64,000 bases of DNA from Mermis nigrescens. Lineage: Eukaryota; Nematoda; Enoplea; Mermithida; Mermithidae. The notes under the pieces were generated by a model, which was given only the letters and a program-made list of their open reading frames with translations, made no database searches and had not been told where the DNA came from. The stretch lies in contig JAVLUZ010000333.1 of the NCBI GenBank assembly GCA_036768485.1, positions 62,001-126,000 of the forward strand, read 5' to 3'. Shown one piece after another: positions 37,049 to 49,255 of the stretch (position 1 is the stretch's first letter; the number at the start of each line of letters is the position of its first letter). The translations under genes were made by a program, and so were the position numbers.

Positions 37049-37316
37049 CACGTGAGCGGGGGGGGGGGGTTCGGAACTTTGAAGGGGATATGCACTTCCC
37101 AGAAGGCCAAATACCTCCCAGAAACCAAGATATTCCCCCCAAATTCAATTTTTGAAATTTCTTTTTGTTTTATTCGCAATTTTTAATGCCAATGTATAGT
37201 ACTCGATGAGAAACGTTGAAAAAATGGTGTTTTTTCGCCACACCGTCATTTTTAGGACCTTTTTTTTGACTTTTGAAAAATTTTGCACCTTCTGGAATTT
37301 TTGTAGCCGCCTACGA
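37049..37316 (-). mobile_element. MITE-A copy 6, degenerate
   Basis: The core TGCCAATGTATAGTACTCG and GAGAAACGTTGAAAAAATGG is clear. Both ends are worn (CACGTGAGCG and CCGCCTACG) and no duplication is visible. Confidence 0.75.
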
Positions 37317-38196
37317 TTTTAGCATCGATCTGATATATAATTATCGTAATCCGCTGGCTTACTGACTGTAAAAATTCTTAAAATTTACGCGCAAACTTAT
37401 GTGAATGAAAAACACTCTAGTCTGGATACAGTTTATGCACACCATCCAGAGAGCTCTAGTTGGCGGAATAATTTTGTAAATCGCTAAATCATTATATGTA
37501 CCGATAAATGTAAGTGCTGAACACCTTAGCTTAAAATTAACTCTAAAAATAGCGAATAAATTCAGTTTCGAATGTATGAACCTGGTCTTAATAGGAATAT
37601 ATAAGATCTAACAGTTTAATATAGGAATATGTAGAGCGGTCTTACGAAACCATCTGTTTCTAAACTGATTAACTCTGCATCTTTTTCTAACTTTTGCAAC
37701 TTCTTTGATAAACATATTGTTACGAAGGTTTGGGCTTGAAGCGGGATCTTGTGCTTCTGAGAATTGGCTCAGGGAATTTTTTTTGAATAGGTTAAACAGC
37801 GTCGGTTAGAGTAAGACTAAGATGTCTCTGAGCACTGCCTTAATGACCGTTTTATTGCTAAAACCATCACCTTTTCTACAAAACTGACCCTACACCTAGT
37901 ATATAGAAATGGACAGCGCCTAATGAACAAACAGCGGGGCCATGCTTCATTTTAGTGTAGTTTTTCAATTTGTTTTGCTCATAATCTTGCTAGTCACTGA
38001 ATGCCGGCACGTTAGCCAGTTTGCTTGATAGCATTAAATCGCTGCTAGGTTGGCGTTAAACTATTTGCTCTGTAAGCTCATGAGCGTCGCTTCCGCTTTT
38101 GTATAGGGCTTTGAGTCATGCCGACATCTTAGGTTGAGCTGTTATCTATTAAGGAAAGTTAAGCTTCATGTGATATGCGGACTCAATAATATACGA
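37317..38196. other. No gene recognised
   Basis: AT-rich DNA. The first 80 bp resemble 3341-3425. Nothing else is supported. Confidence 0.5.
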
Positions 38197-38235
38197 TTAA
38201 ATAACATTAACTAGATTGAAACCTGTTTTACTTAC

Positions 38236-38430
38236 TTCATAGAAAACGTAGGTATGGGCATTATATGATGTGTTTTCTATTACAATATCGCTAGATGGAA
38301 TGCGTTTATTATCAATCCACTCAACTTTTCGACTATAAGACGTAGACCATTCCGTTTCAAAATTAATTTGCGCTTCCATAGCGAAAAAAATGATAGGATA
38401 GCAAACGCGACTACGGAAATTGACATTTAA
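38236..38430 (-). CDS. Candidate internal exon of unknown protein
   Basis: A minus-strand frame gives a protein-like, non-repetitive sequence (for example INFETEWSTSYSRKVEWIDN and IPSSDIVIENTSYNAHTYVF). It ends at a strong splice donor: GAA followed by GTAAGTAAA, giving a 3' edge at 38236. An acceptor may be at AAAGCAG just above 38430 or GGAAG about 55 bp further in. I do not recognise the family. Without flanking exons it could be chance. Confidence 0.3.
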
Positions 38431-39006
38431 GCGCCCAATTAACATCTGCTTTAGAATTAGCGTTCAATATCATTTTTCTAGTATTTCTAACGATTTTTTT
38501 AATTCTCTACGCCGGGGATTACACTTTTCTTAATTTTTGAATATCATTCGCTTCTTATATTGAATTGAAAGTTCTAAACTGATTTCGACTAAATTGCGTA
38601 CGAGTACGGGCGGAGAATGAAGTTTTCTAGGACCAGCTAAATTTTGTAAATTACTTTTTGTTCTTTTCAATGTCCATTATTCTGCTTTTTTAGTTTTGCT
38701 GAACTTTCGAGTGAGTCGCATACTGATATATTCGTCCACTTCGTGCATATAATATAGCATTTTGCTGGCTATCTTTAAATATCGAATGGGTGTTATCGCA
38801 AAAATCTAATTCGAAAATGATTCAACTAGAATTCCTCTTAAAATAAGCCATTTTTCTGCAAAATTCATTGGGGGGCGTTCTATGCAATCCATTTCTTTCA
38901 TTTATTATATGACGGCTTTGTCCTCTGCCAATTGTTCTATAATACTTAACGTGCAAAATTGTTTCAGTAGTCAAGTTAGCCTTGATAGAAGATTGAAAAA
39001 ACCAAA

Positions 39007-39128
39007 ATGATGCTCCCCATTTTTATATTTGTCTGTCTCATCATTAGCGCACCAGCGGTTGATTCTCGAAATATGTCCAACCACTCGTCGCGCTACCACC
39101 AACGACCCCAATGCCACTCCACTTATAC
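39007..39128 (+). CDS. Candidate first exon with signal peptide
   Basis: ATG ATG in the context CAAAATGATG opens a frame starting MMLPIFIFVCLIISAPAVDS, a textbook signal peptide (hydrophobic core, then small residues before the likely cleavage). It continues with a short polar stretch (RNMSNHSSRYHQRPQCHSTY) to a near-perfect donor, AC followed by GTAAGTGAG. Unspliced, it would stop after 41 residues. The frame is too short to stand out by length. No downstream exon was found, so the product is unknown: a secreted protein or peptide is the simplest reading. Confidence 0.42.
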
Positions 39129-39544
39129 GTAAGTGAGGAGTACAGATGCATAGCTTAGTTCATATGTGGATTCAGCTCAATCTAAGCGGTTAACCAGAAA
39201 GCACTTTTTTAGCTAAACATGGTATCAAACTTTGTTTAAAACTCAAAATGGCGCAAAAACTGCAATAACTGACAATTTCATGCATTTTGCAAGAAAAGTT
39301 TGGATTTTCGTCCAATTTCGAGCTTTAATTCACCTAGCAAAGGTTGCACATAGCTCGGAATTCCCCTTAAAGTATTACGTACGTATAAACTATACTTCAA
39401 AAACTTTCAGAAAAACTTGAAACTCCGCATTTCTTCGCTAACTTCACCGTTTTTTTGGAAAACCCATCATTACGTTCATCAGTGCGACAAGTATGGCATT
39501 GAAAAGCCTCTAAAATTCATGCGAATTTTTGTTACAATGTGAGA

Positions 39545-39760
39545 TGCTATAGTTACTCGTATATTATAAGTAGCAAAGAAAAATGCTCCGATGGAACAAA
39601 GAAGGACGAATATGCTTGGGATTGACGTATTATTAAGGGCATAAAAGGATGGGACTAGAGAGAAGTCACCTGTGATTTTGAAAGCTGTAAGAATCTGCTG
39701 AAAAATTGGACTTCCGCTAAAAACGCAAAAAATTGATGTGTATTCTGCAGCCTGCAGAAG
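39545..39760 (-). repeat. Dispersed repeat B, copy 2
   Basis: On the minus strand it shows GTTCCATCGGAGCATTTTTC, as in copy 1, and CTGCAGAATACAC as in the copy at 43065. The intervening DNA from 39129 has no recognised gene. Confidence 0.65.
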
Positions 39761-39871
39761 GGAGTTGCGCCTCTATCGTAAAAATAAACAACCGAATAGC
39801 TTATTCCTTCAAAAGAAACGATTACTAATTCAAAAGCGACATAATGTGCATTTTCACGCTAGCATGGCATC

Positions 39872-40119
39872 CATACGTGGGCAGCATGAAAATTCTGGGG
39901 GTGCAAGATTTTTCAAAGGTCAAAAAATGGCCTTAAAAATGGTGGTATGACGAAAAAACACCATTTTTCGACGTTTCTCATCGAGCACTATCCATTGGCA
40001 TCAAAAAATTGCAACAAAAAAATTTCAAAATTGAATTCTGGGGGGGGTTATTTTGATTTCTGGGGGAGGTATTTTGGTTTCTGGGGTGCATACCCCGAAA
40101 CCCCCCACGCCCAGGTGTG
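39872..40119 (+). mobile_element. MITE-A copy 7
   Basis: CATACGTGGGCAGC to GCCCAGGTGTG. Duplications ATGGCATC (39864-39871) and ATGGCATT (40120-40127) differ at one base. Confidence 0.92.
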
Positions 40120-40194
40120 ATGGCATTCATTGCTACTGGCCTGCAATTAACAACATGATGTTGTTGTCATAATTCATTTATCAAGCCTTTAAAT

Positions 40195-41061
40195 CATAGG
40201 TATAGAGCAAAGAGCGCTGGCGCGGCATCCGGAAGATTCGCCCCCGACATTTTGCCCTCAGATATGTCACCCTAAAACATTTCGCCCCCAATAAATATCT
40301 CGTTATACTGTACCAATCAACTTGTCTCTGCAATTTTGCTTGCCTAATTTTTTTAATTTGCTATTACATTCCCAGGAAGTCGCTTGACCTTCGTAAGCAT
40401 ATTTTTTATCTACCAAATTATAATTTCTCCCGGTCGGCAAGCAAAGACCTAATTTCTTTATTGTTTATTTGATAAAGATTTGCGGAGATTTTGGATTGAC
40501 GTACGTTACATAATTACATTGTCCTGTTGTAGTAATATTTTAATCCCATGACCTTTTGTTTGCGACCGCACGTTAAGTAAGGTCACTCAAAACTTTCGCA
40601 ATTAACAGCATTGTTTTTATTTGACAATTCTGGTTTTCTTGTTGGCAATAAAAATTAAAGCAGCAATATAATTAAAATATGGCTAAAAAATTGTTTAAAG
40701 AAATCTAAAGATGAAAAATGAAAATATTGAAAACTTATCAAGACTGAAAATGAAGAAATTGAAAATTCTTCTTAGTTTATTCCAAAAAAGAATGAAAACA
40801 AAAAAATAAGAAAAGCGGACATTGTGTCCTCCCGAATTTTGACGCTGTCCATGCATAATGCGTACTCCCGTTAATTGTACAGTTCACCTGGCGGCGAAAC
40901 ATCCGAGGGGCGAAATGTTTGAGGGCGAAAGATCCGACTGGCGAAATGTTTGGGTGCAAAAGTTCCGGGGCGAAAGATATCCGGGGGCGAAATTTTAGGG
41001 CGAAAAGTCGGAGGCGAAATGTCGGGGCGAATATTCCTCAAGCCGCTAGCGCGTACCTATA
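40195..41061. mobile_element. TTTCGCCCC foldback-type element
   Basis: The left arm (to about 40295) and right arm (from about 40885) are inverted repeats: ATAGGTA, GCGCTRGCG, then ATTCGCCCCGACATTTCGCC-like units. Each arm is itself a row of variants of TTTCGCCCC (or GGGGCGAAA) spaced about 14-16 bp. The middle is AT-rich with GAAAATGAA/GAAAATATTG runs. No transposase is seen. Long inverted terminal arms made of short tandem motifs are typical of foldback elements. No clear target duplication was found. Confidence 0.65.
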
Positions 41062-41299
41062 ATATACTAGAGTACCCTCTGTGCACTCCCCCTACAGCTT
41101 TGGCGGGACATATCCAGGAGATGCGATTTTTGGAAAGATAGATAATAGAAAAATTTGCTGTCGATTTCTTTTATGACTTTACACCCGATGCCCAGTTTGT
41201 GAAGATCGTGTGAAGTTTTACCGCAGAATGTTGGCTTGACACTCGACTTATCTAGGTCAGTTTTGCATTCTGTTTAGTCTCTTTTTTAAATTGTATACA

Positions 41300-44200
41300 A
41301 TTGAGTAAGCTCAAAAGTACTTTTGTCATTTTTCGAAAAATGACTTATTTTCTGAGTGGCAGTGTAAAGAGTGTGAAGCATCGGAGGGTAAAAAACGTAT
41401 TTTGGCCTTTTTCTGCATACTGTCATAAGCCGAAGAAATTTTTCGATATAAATGTACTACGACCTAAGGGCTACTTTCGGCTTACCAACAAACCTTTTTG
41501 CACTCAATACGGAGTTGGATTTCGAGAGTTTGAAATATACAATTCATGTAGTGGATAGTGTAAAATGCAGGCTTTGTCCCAGATTTCTCCGCCAACTTCT
41601 TCAATTATAAGTCAAGACAAATTGAATAAAGAAAGTACGTTTGAAGAGCTACACGTTGCAGCAATCCGCATTTAAAAGACTCGAAATTGAGTTACTTCTG
41701 GAGGTGTAAACTTCGAAATTAGGGGTGTAACATTACGCGAGAAAACACGTCTTCTCCTTTTTTTGATTAATCAATATCTATCTCAAATAATAAATGGAAC
41801 AGAAGTTTTTCCCACGCAAACGTACTGCGATTCAAGGCTACTAACTAAACCAAACCGAATTTCTTCAAAATCAATGGAGAGTTAGCTTCGGATTTTTAAA
41901 CTTTCTGTGAAAAATACGTTTTTGTCGCATGCAATAAAAATAAATTACTTTGTAACGAGTACACGTTGCAACAAATTGTGCTTATTTACAAATAATATTG
42001 AGCTGTTTCCGAAGGTGTAAAGTGAAAAATCGGAGGTGATAAAACTGTTTCTGTATTGTTTGTTTCCCTCAGCTCTCTTCGGTAATGAGTCTAAACAAAA
42101 GCTCATGTCTAAGATGTACCTGGGGTAAACGTCAGACGTCAAGTGGACGCGTTGTTTAGACTCAACAGTAGTGTAAAGTAGTTTACATCTAATATTTTTG
42201 CGTCTTCAAACCATTGTGGACAATTAATTTTTTTCATAAATATTGATCATAATATCTAAATTACGAATTCGACTAAAATAGTCTTCACACTCAATGGTTG
42301 TGTAAAGTTTATACTGAAAATTAACTTTAGCTCTACAGCATTGCGGAAACTTATTTTGTAAAAGTGCTTCATGTAAGTCAGAACTGTGAATCTGGCTTTT
42401 AGTTTTCTCTAAACCCTAGAAGTTGTGTAAAGTGTACACTATTCAAATAGTGTTGATGAGCAAATTAGTTTACACTGCAAATTTATTGTATAATAGAACG
42501 TCGCAAAACTTTAATTTTCTCAAAAATATATATGTCGTCAGGTCAGGATTACGAGACTGATTGTAAGTTTTCTTAACACACAGTACTTGTGATAATGTTT
42601 ACACTGAAGATTACTTCACTTTCAGAAAAATGCGAAATCTCAATTTTTTTAAATGTGGCATGTAACGCCAGGATTACAAATCTGTGTGTAAGTGTTGTAT
42701 ACACTCATTATATGCGCAAAGTTTACGCTGAAAGCATTCGGTGTGTTTAAATAAGGTACGATTGTCTTGTTTAAAGAAGATAATGCTGATATTCAGAACA
42801 ATATTGTTTTCCACGCATGGACTGCTGTCATTGTTGTAGCATGTTACCGTATGAGCTTACTGACTGACGTAAGCTTACACGTTTCCTACTGCTGTATTGA
42901 ACCAACAATTTCTTTGATTGTCTTGAATGCATCGTTTTTTGCTATTTCATTAAATTAGCTTAAAAAGCCGCTTCTTGCTTACTGCATCTACTTTCCTGTA
43001 GCTACTGCATAGCTAACTTCCTTCTTTTTAATCGTCCTTTTGGTTCAATAGTTTATTTCAATTTGCAGGCCGCAGAATATACTTAGATTTTTAGCGTTGC
43101 TCGCAGGAAGTCTGATTTTTAACAGATTTTGCGACTTTAGGCATATAAAGTAGCATTTTCCGAGCACCCTCCTTTTATGTACATTCTCAATAATCCGTAA
43201 TCCCAAGTATGCTCGGCTTTTTGTTCTATTAGAGCATTTTTGTTTGCTAGTATTCATTATCTAATGAAGGAGAAATTTGATATTGATCAGATACCAAGTA
43301 GGTTATTAATACACATCAAAGCTTCTTCAAAATCACTTTTTTTGAGTCAGTGAACAAAGTTTTGTGGAGGCACGTTTTTTCAGTTGCCGTAGAATGTACT
43401 TCGATTTTTGGGTTTTTTAGCAAAGGTTAGATTTTTATAAGGATTCTTACAAACTTCACGGGCATAGGTGACGTTCAAAGTGTTTTTGTTCTTTTTTTGC
43501 TCCATCATAGCATTTTTCTTTGCAAGTACCCTACTCTTAATAAGTAAGCTTTAAGTAAATCAGTCAGTAAACACATACGGTAACATGCACAATAGTGAAA
43601 GCAGTCTAAGAAAGCGGGAAAGGAGATTTTTGTGAACATCAGCATTATCTTCTTTAAAACAAGTCAAACTTTACCTTATTTCAAATGTTTTCACCGTACA
43701 CTTTGTGCAACTACTGGGTGTTAGAAACACTTACACTCAGAATCGTATTTCTGACATTACGGCGAACATTTCAAAAATACTTTAACAGCGCTTTAAAACT
43801 GAAGCTAATTTTTAGTGTACAGTTTACATAAGTGTTAGGTGTAAAAAAACTTACAATCAGATTCGTAATTATGACGTTACGTAGAACATTTTCGAAGAAA
43901 CTAAAATGCCGCTACGCTCTAAAATTAAAGTTAATTTTAGTGTAAACTATAAACAACTACTGGGAGTAAAGAAATTTCAATCAGATATTTAATCATCACG
44001 TTAAAAGGAACATTTTAAAAAAATTTGGCTTTTGTAATGCTCTAAGACTAAAGAGAAAAAAGCTATAAAAACTGAATTAATCTTTAGTGTAAACTCTACA
44101 CCCCTCTACAATAAGGAAATAGTGTAAAATTTTACACAACTACTGGAGTGAGAAGAATAATACTAAACGTTGACTCGTAATTCTGACGTTACATAGAACA

Positions 44201-45400
44201 TTTAAAAAGAAATTGAGCATCCGCATCGCTCTAGAAGTAATGCTAATTTCCAGTCTTAATTTAACACAAATACTAGGTGTTAAAAACTTCAACAGTCAGA
44301 TTCCTAATTGTGAGGTTACGGAAAACTTATTAAAAAAATTTACGTATTAGAACGCACTGAAGAAAAATTTTTTCATAATCCTTACAGCTCTGCAATAAGT
44401 GAATAGTGTAAAGATTACGCAACTACCAGGTTTAGAGAAGCCTAGCAGCTAGTTTCGTAATCCTGACATTACGGAGAACATTTAAAAAAATGCTTCGCAA
44501 CGTCTGGAAGCAAAATTAATTCTTATTGTAAACTTTCTACCCTCGCAATAACTGAATAGTGTAAAGATTACACAGCTCTTATCGGATGTAGAGAAAATTT
44601 GCAGTCAGCAGCGTAATTCTGACGTTACGGAGAACATTTTGAAAACATTAAAGTTTTTCGAAGCTCTAGAAGTGAAATGATTTGTAGTGTAAAGTTTACA
44701 CCTCTACAATAACTCAATTTTTGGTGTAATTGAACGCACTTACGTGATATCATGATCCTCTACACTTGGTACATTTCTATAGTAGGGACAATCTCCGAAC
44801 TCATATACGGAAAGAATTTACAGACAAAAATTTGCTGAAAACGTCTTTTTTCACCCTGAACTTGTAAGTTTGCACCTCTAAAATAGTGACTTAAATTAAG
44901 TGTAAAGAAAGCCAAATAAATGCGATGTGTTACCACTGACATGCACCTTATTTTTAGAATACTTCGCACCATCCGACTTATGATCGGAGTAGTTGATAGA
45001 CCGAAAGCGGTCAAATACATGTTTTTTCCTTACCCCAGACATTGAGCTTCATTCAACTTCAACTTACTCTGCATTTAGTTTGAAGAAACGCGTCTAATCC
45101 AAATGCGATGCTTAACCCTTGAAACGTACTTTATCTTATAATAATCTGCACGTCCCAATATAACCAGAACGGTTGACAAACTAAGTTAAAAGAACGTAAC
45201 ACTTGCTTTTCGTCCACCACCAGTGTGTAAACTATAAACCGCCAAAACTAGCTCCGTATAGACTTTATACAAACGCGATTAAATTCGCGCAGCCCTCATC
45301 CAAAAATAAGTTTTGTTTGGACTCTTTCGCGGAAAATCCGGCAGACGTAAGTAAGTCGAAAAATCGACCAAAAATATGGGTTTTCATTCCAAGATTTTCA
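41300..45400. repeat. Large degenerate inverted repeat of satellite-like units
   Basis: The left arm (about 41300-42880) and right arm (about 43545-45400) are reverse complements around a centre of about 660 bp. Anchor pairs: CATGTTACCGTATG at about 42840 against CATACGGTAACATG at 43574; AAAGAAGATAATGCTGAT at 42773 against its complement at about 43638. In the right arm a unit with CGTAATTCTGACGTTACGG and GTGTAAA(G/C)TTTACAC recurs about every 120-190 bp (43741, 43861, 43981, 44173, 44300, 44453, 44609). No ORF in it looks coding. The outer limits are approximate. Confidence 0.72.
43065..43530 (+). repeat. Dispersed repeat B, copies 3 and 4 (centre of the inverted repeat)
   Basis: Two direct copies, 43065-43260 and 43360-43530, share CGCAGAATATACTTAGATTTTT-like, GGCATA(T/G)A and TAGAGCATTTTTGTTTGC-like segments with copies 1 and 2. 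Confidence 0.6.
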
Positions 45401-45862
45401 CACCCTTGACACTCTCATCCTAGAACTGATGCAAAATTCCACAAACAAAAAAGTTGTATTTAGAGAATTTTATCATCTGCAATTTTTTCCCAGTGGATTG
45501 TTTCAGGCATATGACACTGACTCGATACAAGCTGCCGAAAAACCAACTAAAAATTGCTATATGGAATTACGTGACGCCGAAATTTCACACGCTCATTACA
45601 CACTCAAAAGCAAAAACGTTGTATAATTTTTATTATCTATGTTTAAAAAGAGCACCTCCGGATTTGTCCCGTTATAGCTGCAGGGGGTGATCATATGTCA
45701 GGGATATTATAGGGACGCGCTAACGCGCTACACACCTATGATCGTGCTTTCTTTGTACCTCTAGAAATTCATATTTGTAAGTAGGTAACATTGTCAGCAT
45801 ACTCGTAACGATTTATGAACCCACCATGATGATCAGGCAACAAGCTCAGAATGCGCGAAGCT
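45401..45862. other. No gene recognised
   Basis: Includes GGGACGCGCTAACGCGC at about 45712, similar to the outer end of the foldback element at 41050. The last part belongs to the possible disrupted exon described next. Confidence 0.4.
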
Positions 45863-46414
45863 GTGACAAGCACACCTGGGCGTGGGGGAGAGGGTTTTAA
45901 TGGGGTATGAACCCCCTCGAGAAACCAAAATATCCCTCCAGAAATCAAAATACTCCCCCAGAATTTAATTTTTGAATTTTTTTTCGTTTTTTCGTAATTT
46001 TTAGATGCCAATGGATAGTTTAGTTACTCGATGAAAAACGTCGAAATAACCACCATTTTTATAACCATTTTTTGACGTTTGAAGAATCTTGCAGCCCCCA
46101 GAATTTTCTTGCTGCCCACGTATGGTGACAAGGTGGGAATTCTTTTGAGTAACCACAATGAGAGTCACCATAAAGAGCAAACTAAGGAGAAGCGTTTGAC
46201 ATCTAAATTTAGGTCGAAGTAACAATCGTGTTTCATCACCCATATCTATAAAATGAATAGATAGGTGCGATAGAATGAAAAGCATATTGCGCTCTGCTCT
46301 AGGCAGTACACCGAGAAGTCCTGCTATAATATTCGGAAAAAACTTTTTGTGACCCAATGCACCCTCAAATGCAAATTTGGTAGATGATACAATTCGGAAA
46401 AGTAAATGCAACAC
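45772..46414 (-). pseudogene. Possible membrane-protein exon split by a MITE-A
   Basis: On the minus strand a frame from 46414 to the MITE edge includes MGDETRLLLRPKFRCQ followed by a hydrophobic helix (TLLLSLLFMVTLIVV), the look of a type II membrane anchor. The MITE-A at 45871-46124 interrupts it. Without the MITE and one duplication the frame stays open into SRILSLLPDHHGGFINRYEY and ends at a TGA at about 45772. That is roughly 129 open codons overall. I do not recognise the family, and no splice sites were found. It may be an old coding exon, or chance. Confidence 0.33.
45871..46124 (-). mobile_element. MITE-A copy 8
   Basis: CACACCTGGGCGTGGGGG to GCTGCCCACGTATG, with exact duplications GTGACAAG at 45863-45870 and 46125-46132. 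Confidence 0.93.
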
Positions 46415-47196
46415 AGTCGCAAGAAACTTACATCACAGTTACGCTTTTGTACATCGGGTACAGCTACAAAAATAGGTTTTTAAATTCTATATTTTTTATT
46501 TTTTGAATTTTCCAAATTTCTTAACATTTTTAAACTTCAGGTGAACCAGATGCCGAATGGTGATAGGCCACTTCCAAACGCACATGGCAAGTAGTATTGG
46601 AAAAAAGTTTTAGATAAACTTTTTCGATTACAGACGGTTCACTCAGTAATTTTGTATGGTCATGGTTCATTTTGCACTCGGTTGAAAGGATTCTCGTTTT
46701 TGTTTTTATGTCGCGATATGAATCGAAATTATTCGGTTGCTAGACTTTGATTATTCGCTTATTCTTAGTATTGTATTTGGGCTTTGTAAAATGTTTCACA
46801 GGAAATTGGTCAGAGTTAGAGATGAACTACTGTACGTCATCGTTGCTGAGGTAAGTTGGCAATATGACAAAGGTCCGAGCCTCGAATATGCGAAGATTTT
46901 AATCACATTACATGAAAATTCACTAGCTTCTAAACTTTGGATAAAATATGCCTTATTTCGTTTCGAAACATACGTTTTTAAGTAGGCAACCCACAGCCGT
47001 AATACACTAACATGACCGGCTTAGGACAGGTCGGCCAAGGAGTTTTTATTAAGCCGAAATAGCGTCAACAGCGGAATGAATGCTAGAATAGCGTAAAACG
47101 TATGTATTTCTACAGTTTCTAGCCAATTCGAGCGTATTTGGAAATAAAATTCGACTTCTGTACCTTTTGCTTTATTTTCTTCAAAAATTTCGCATA
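46415..47196. other. No gene recognised
   Basis: AT-rich. The frame at 46737-46985 has no recognisable domain or splice signals. Confidence 0.45.
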
Positions 47197-47204
47197 TTTA
47201 TGAG

Positions 47205-47522
47205 CATAGGTGGGCAGCACCGAAATCCTGGGGGTGAAAAAATTTCTGGGGGGGGGTGAAAAAATTTCTGGGGGGGGGGGTGAAAAATTTCTGGGGGGGG
47301 AAAGAAAAATTTTCAAAGGTCTAAAAATGGTCTTAAAATTGGTTGTATGGCGACAAAAACACAATTTTTCGACGTTTCTCATCAGGCACTATCCATTGGC
47401 ATCAAAAAATTGCTAAAAAAGCAAAAAAAAATTTTTTTTGGGGGGGGGGTATTTTGATTTCTGGGGGGAATTTCAACTTCTGGAGGGATGCATACCCCCC
47501 AAATCCCCCACGCCCACGTGTG
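47205..47522 (+). mobile_element. MITE-A copy 9, G-run expanded
   Basis: CATAGGTGGGCAGC to CGCCCACGTGTG, with exact duplications TTTATGAG at 47197-47204 and 47523-47530. At 318 bp it is longer than usual because the CTGGGGGGG/AAATTT segment is repeated three to four times. Confidence 0.93.
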
Positions 47523-47530
47523 TTTATGAG

Positions 47531-48825
47531 TCTATAACCCCTAAACCCGACGTATCACGCCTATTAAGCTCGGTAACATTATTCGTCTGCAATTTATTCA
47601 TATTAACAAAAACACCGCAACAAATTTAGGCGCAAAAACAATTTACAGAAGCTCTTGCGATATACACAGTCTCACGGTAGCAATCAAAAATAAGAGTACA
47701 AAATGCGAAACTTCAAAAAGCGCCGCGTCCTCAAATCCTACTGACTAAAAATAGCTAATTTTCGGAAGTGTTTTATGAATCTGTCGGCGAGTTTTGGAAA
47801 CACTAGCGAAAAATAACCGAAATTGTCCTGCTCCAGCGATGTTATTGATCGAACTGACTATTTGAAAATTTCAAGGAAAAATCGAAGTCAATGCATGAAA
47901 AATCGGTAGAGAAATAAAGAAATAGGTATCCTGAAAATTTGTCAATTGTAAAGCAGCGAAATTTAAGATGATCATTCATTGGCACATGGTAAATGGCGCC
48001 AAATCTCGATAAATAATCGAACAGCCGACCGCCACGAAGAAAAATCCGAGATTAGCGTAGATACGTATACGTAGAGGCGGTCGATAATGTATACTACCGC
48101 TACTCGCAAATCGGATAAATCGAAAGATTCGTGAGAGATTATAATATGCAAGAGTTCATTAACTAGGGCCAAATTTTCGACGTTCAAATTAATAATCGAA
48201 AAGTATAGCAAAGTCGATTAACCTGAATGTTGGAAATTTGGGAAGTTTGGAAGCTCTGAAATGCGAAAAATTTCCGCGTACTACAAAATTTGAATGTCAA
48301 AAGCTTTTCACGGTTTTCTTACGGATAGAGTTCAATAAGAAACGCGTCAAAAAATCTATTTCTTGCAGTTCAAAACTTTTAGGGACCCACAGACTGATGA
48401 AGTTAAACCAAAAATACACCTTAAAATAGAATGAAATAAATCCAAATTAAAGGTAATCAGAAGCGATTATGTAGCATGAAGCGTTAAAGATTCGTAAAAA
48501 AGCGGACTTAACAACGTTTTATTGGAAAATCAAAGACTGCGGGACCGACAAAATTTTGCCGGGCAGTCCATAATTGAGAAAAGCGTAGAAAATCCGAAAA
48601 AGCCCACGACTTCAGCACGGTAATTAATCGCGTAGCTGACAAAGCGAAAAATAAAACTGGGCACAATTAATTAATTGCGATATCGCCAGTTACGCGGCGA
48701 ACATAGTACGAAAATAAGTACGTATATTTATCACTGCGCAGATACACCTAACGACTCTAAATTTTGGGAGATGGTGCATGGATTATTGTATTTTGTACAA
48801 AAATTACAAAAACTACCCTAATGTT
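47531..48825. other. No gene recognised
   Basis: AT-rich DNA downstream of the sFRP gene. A minus-strand AATAAA (48518-48523) is a possible but distant polyadenylation signal for it. Confidence 0.45.
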
Positions 48826-49234
48826 CAGTGGCGTATCTAGGATTTTTCTAAGGGGGGGGCTCGGTATCCCAACTTTTCCTTGACGCGCGAAACAGCGTGT
48901 TTTTTCGGCGTTTTACTTTGTATACTTTTACATAAAATCACTTTTGATGCAATATTTTTTCTGAAAATTTCAAAATTTTCGACAATTTTGTGCAAAAAAA
49001 TCAATAAATTTCTTTGACTTTAACAAAAATCTGGCGCGAAGCGCCGGAAAATTTGTGAATTCATTCTTCATCTCGCCAAAGATTTTTGGCCAATGGGGAA
49101 AAAAATCAGTCTTCGAGGGTATGTTGTCAGGTGGAGGATCCTCCCAAAAGCCGCGGGCGTTACATGAAAGTCTGCGCGTAACACGCTCCATAATCAACGC
49201 ATTAAAGCTATAGCCTTTGTGGGGTGTGGCACTG
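48826..49234. mobile_element. Possible hAT-like MITE next to the sFRP stop codon
   Basis: The left end CAGTGGCGTATCTAGGATTT resembles the 195-bp element at 51924. The right end reads CAGTGCCACACCCC on the minus strand. Flanking 8-mers do not match. It contains GGCGCGAAGCGCC, also seen in similar form near 60410. It ends about 20 bp past the sFRP stop, so the sFRP 3' UTR probably runs through it. Confidence 0.4.
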
Positions 49235-49255
49235 CGAGTTCACCAGAATACGATA

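Noticed and set aside
40885..41035. CRISPR-like short regular repeats
   Set aside because: Units are degenerate, without constant repeat and unique spacers, lie in an inverted arm, and the genome is animal.
43045..43257. Minus-strand 70-codon ORF
   Set aside because: It lies over dispersed repeat B, and other copies of that repeat do not keep the frame open.
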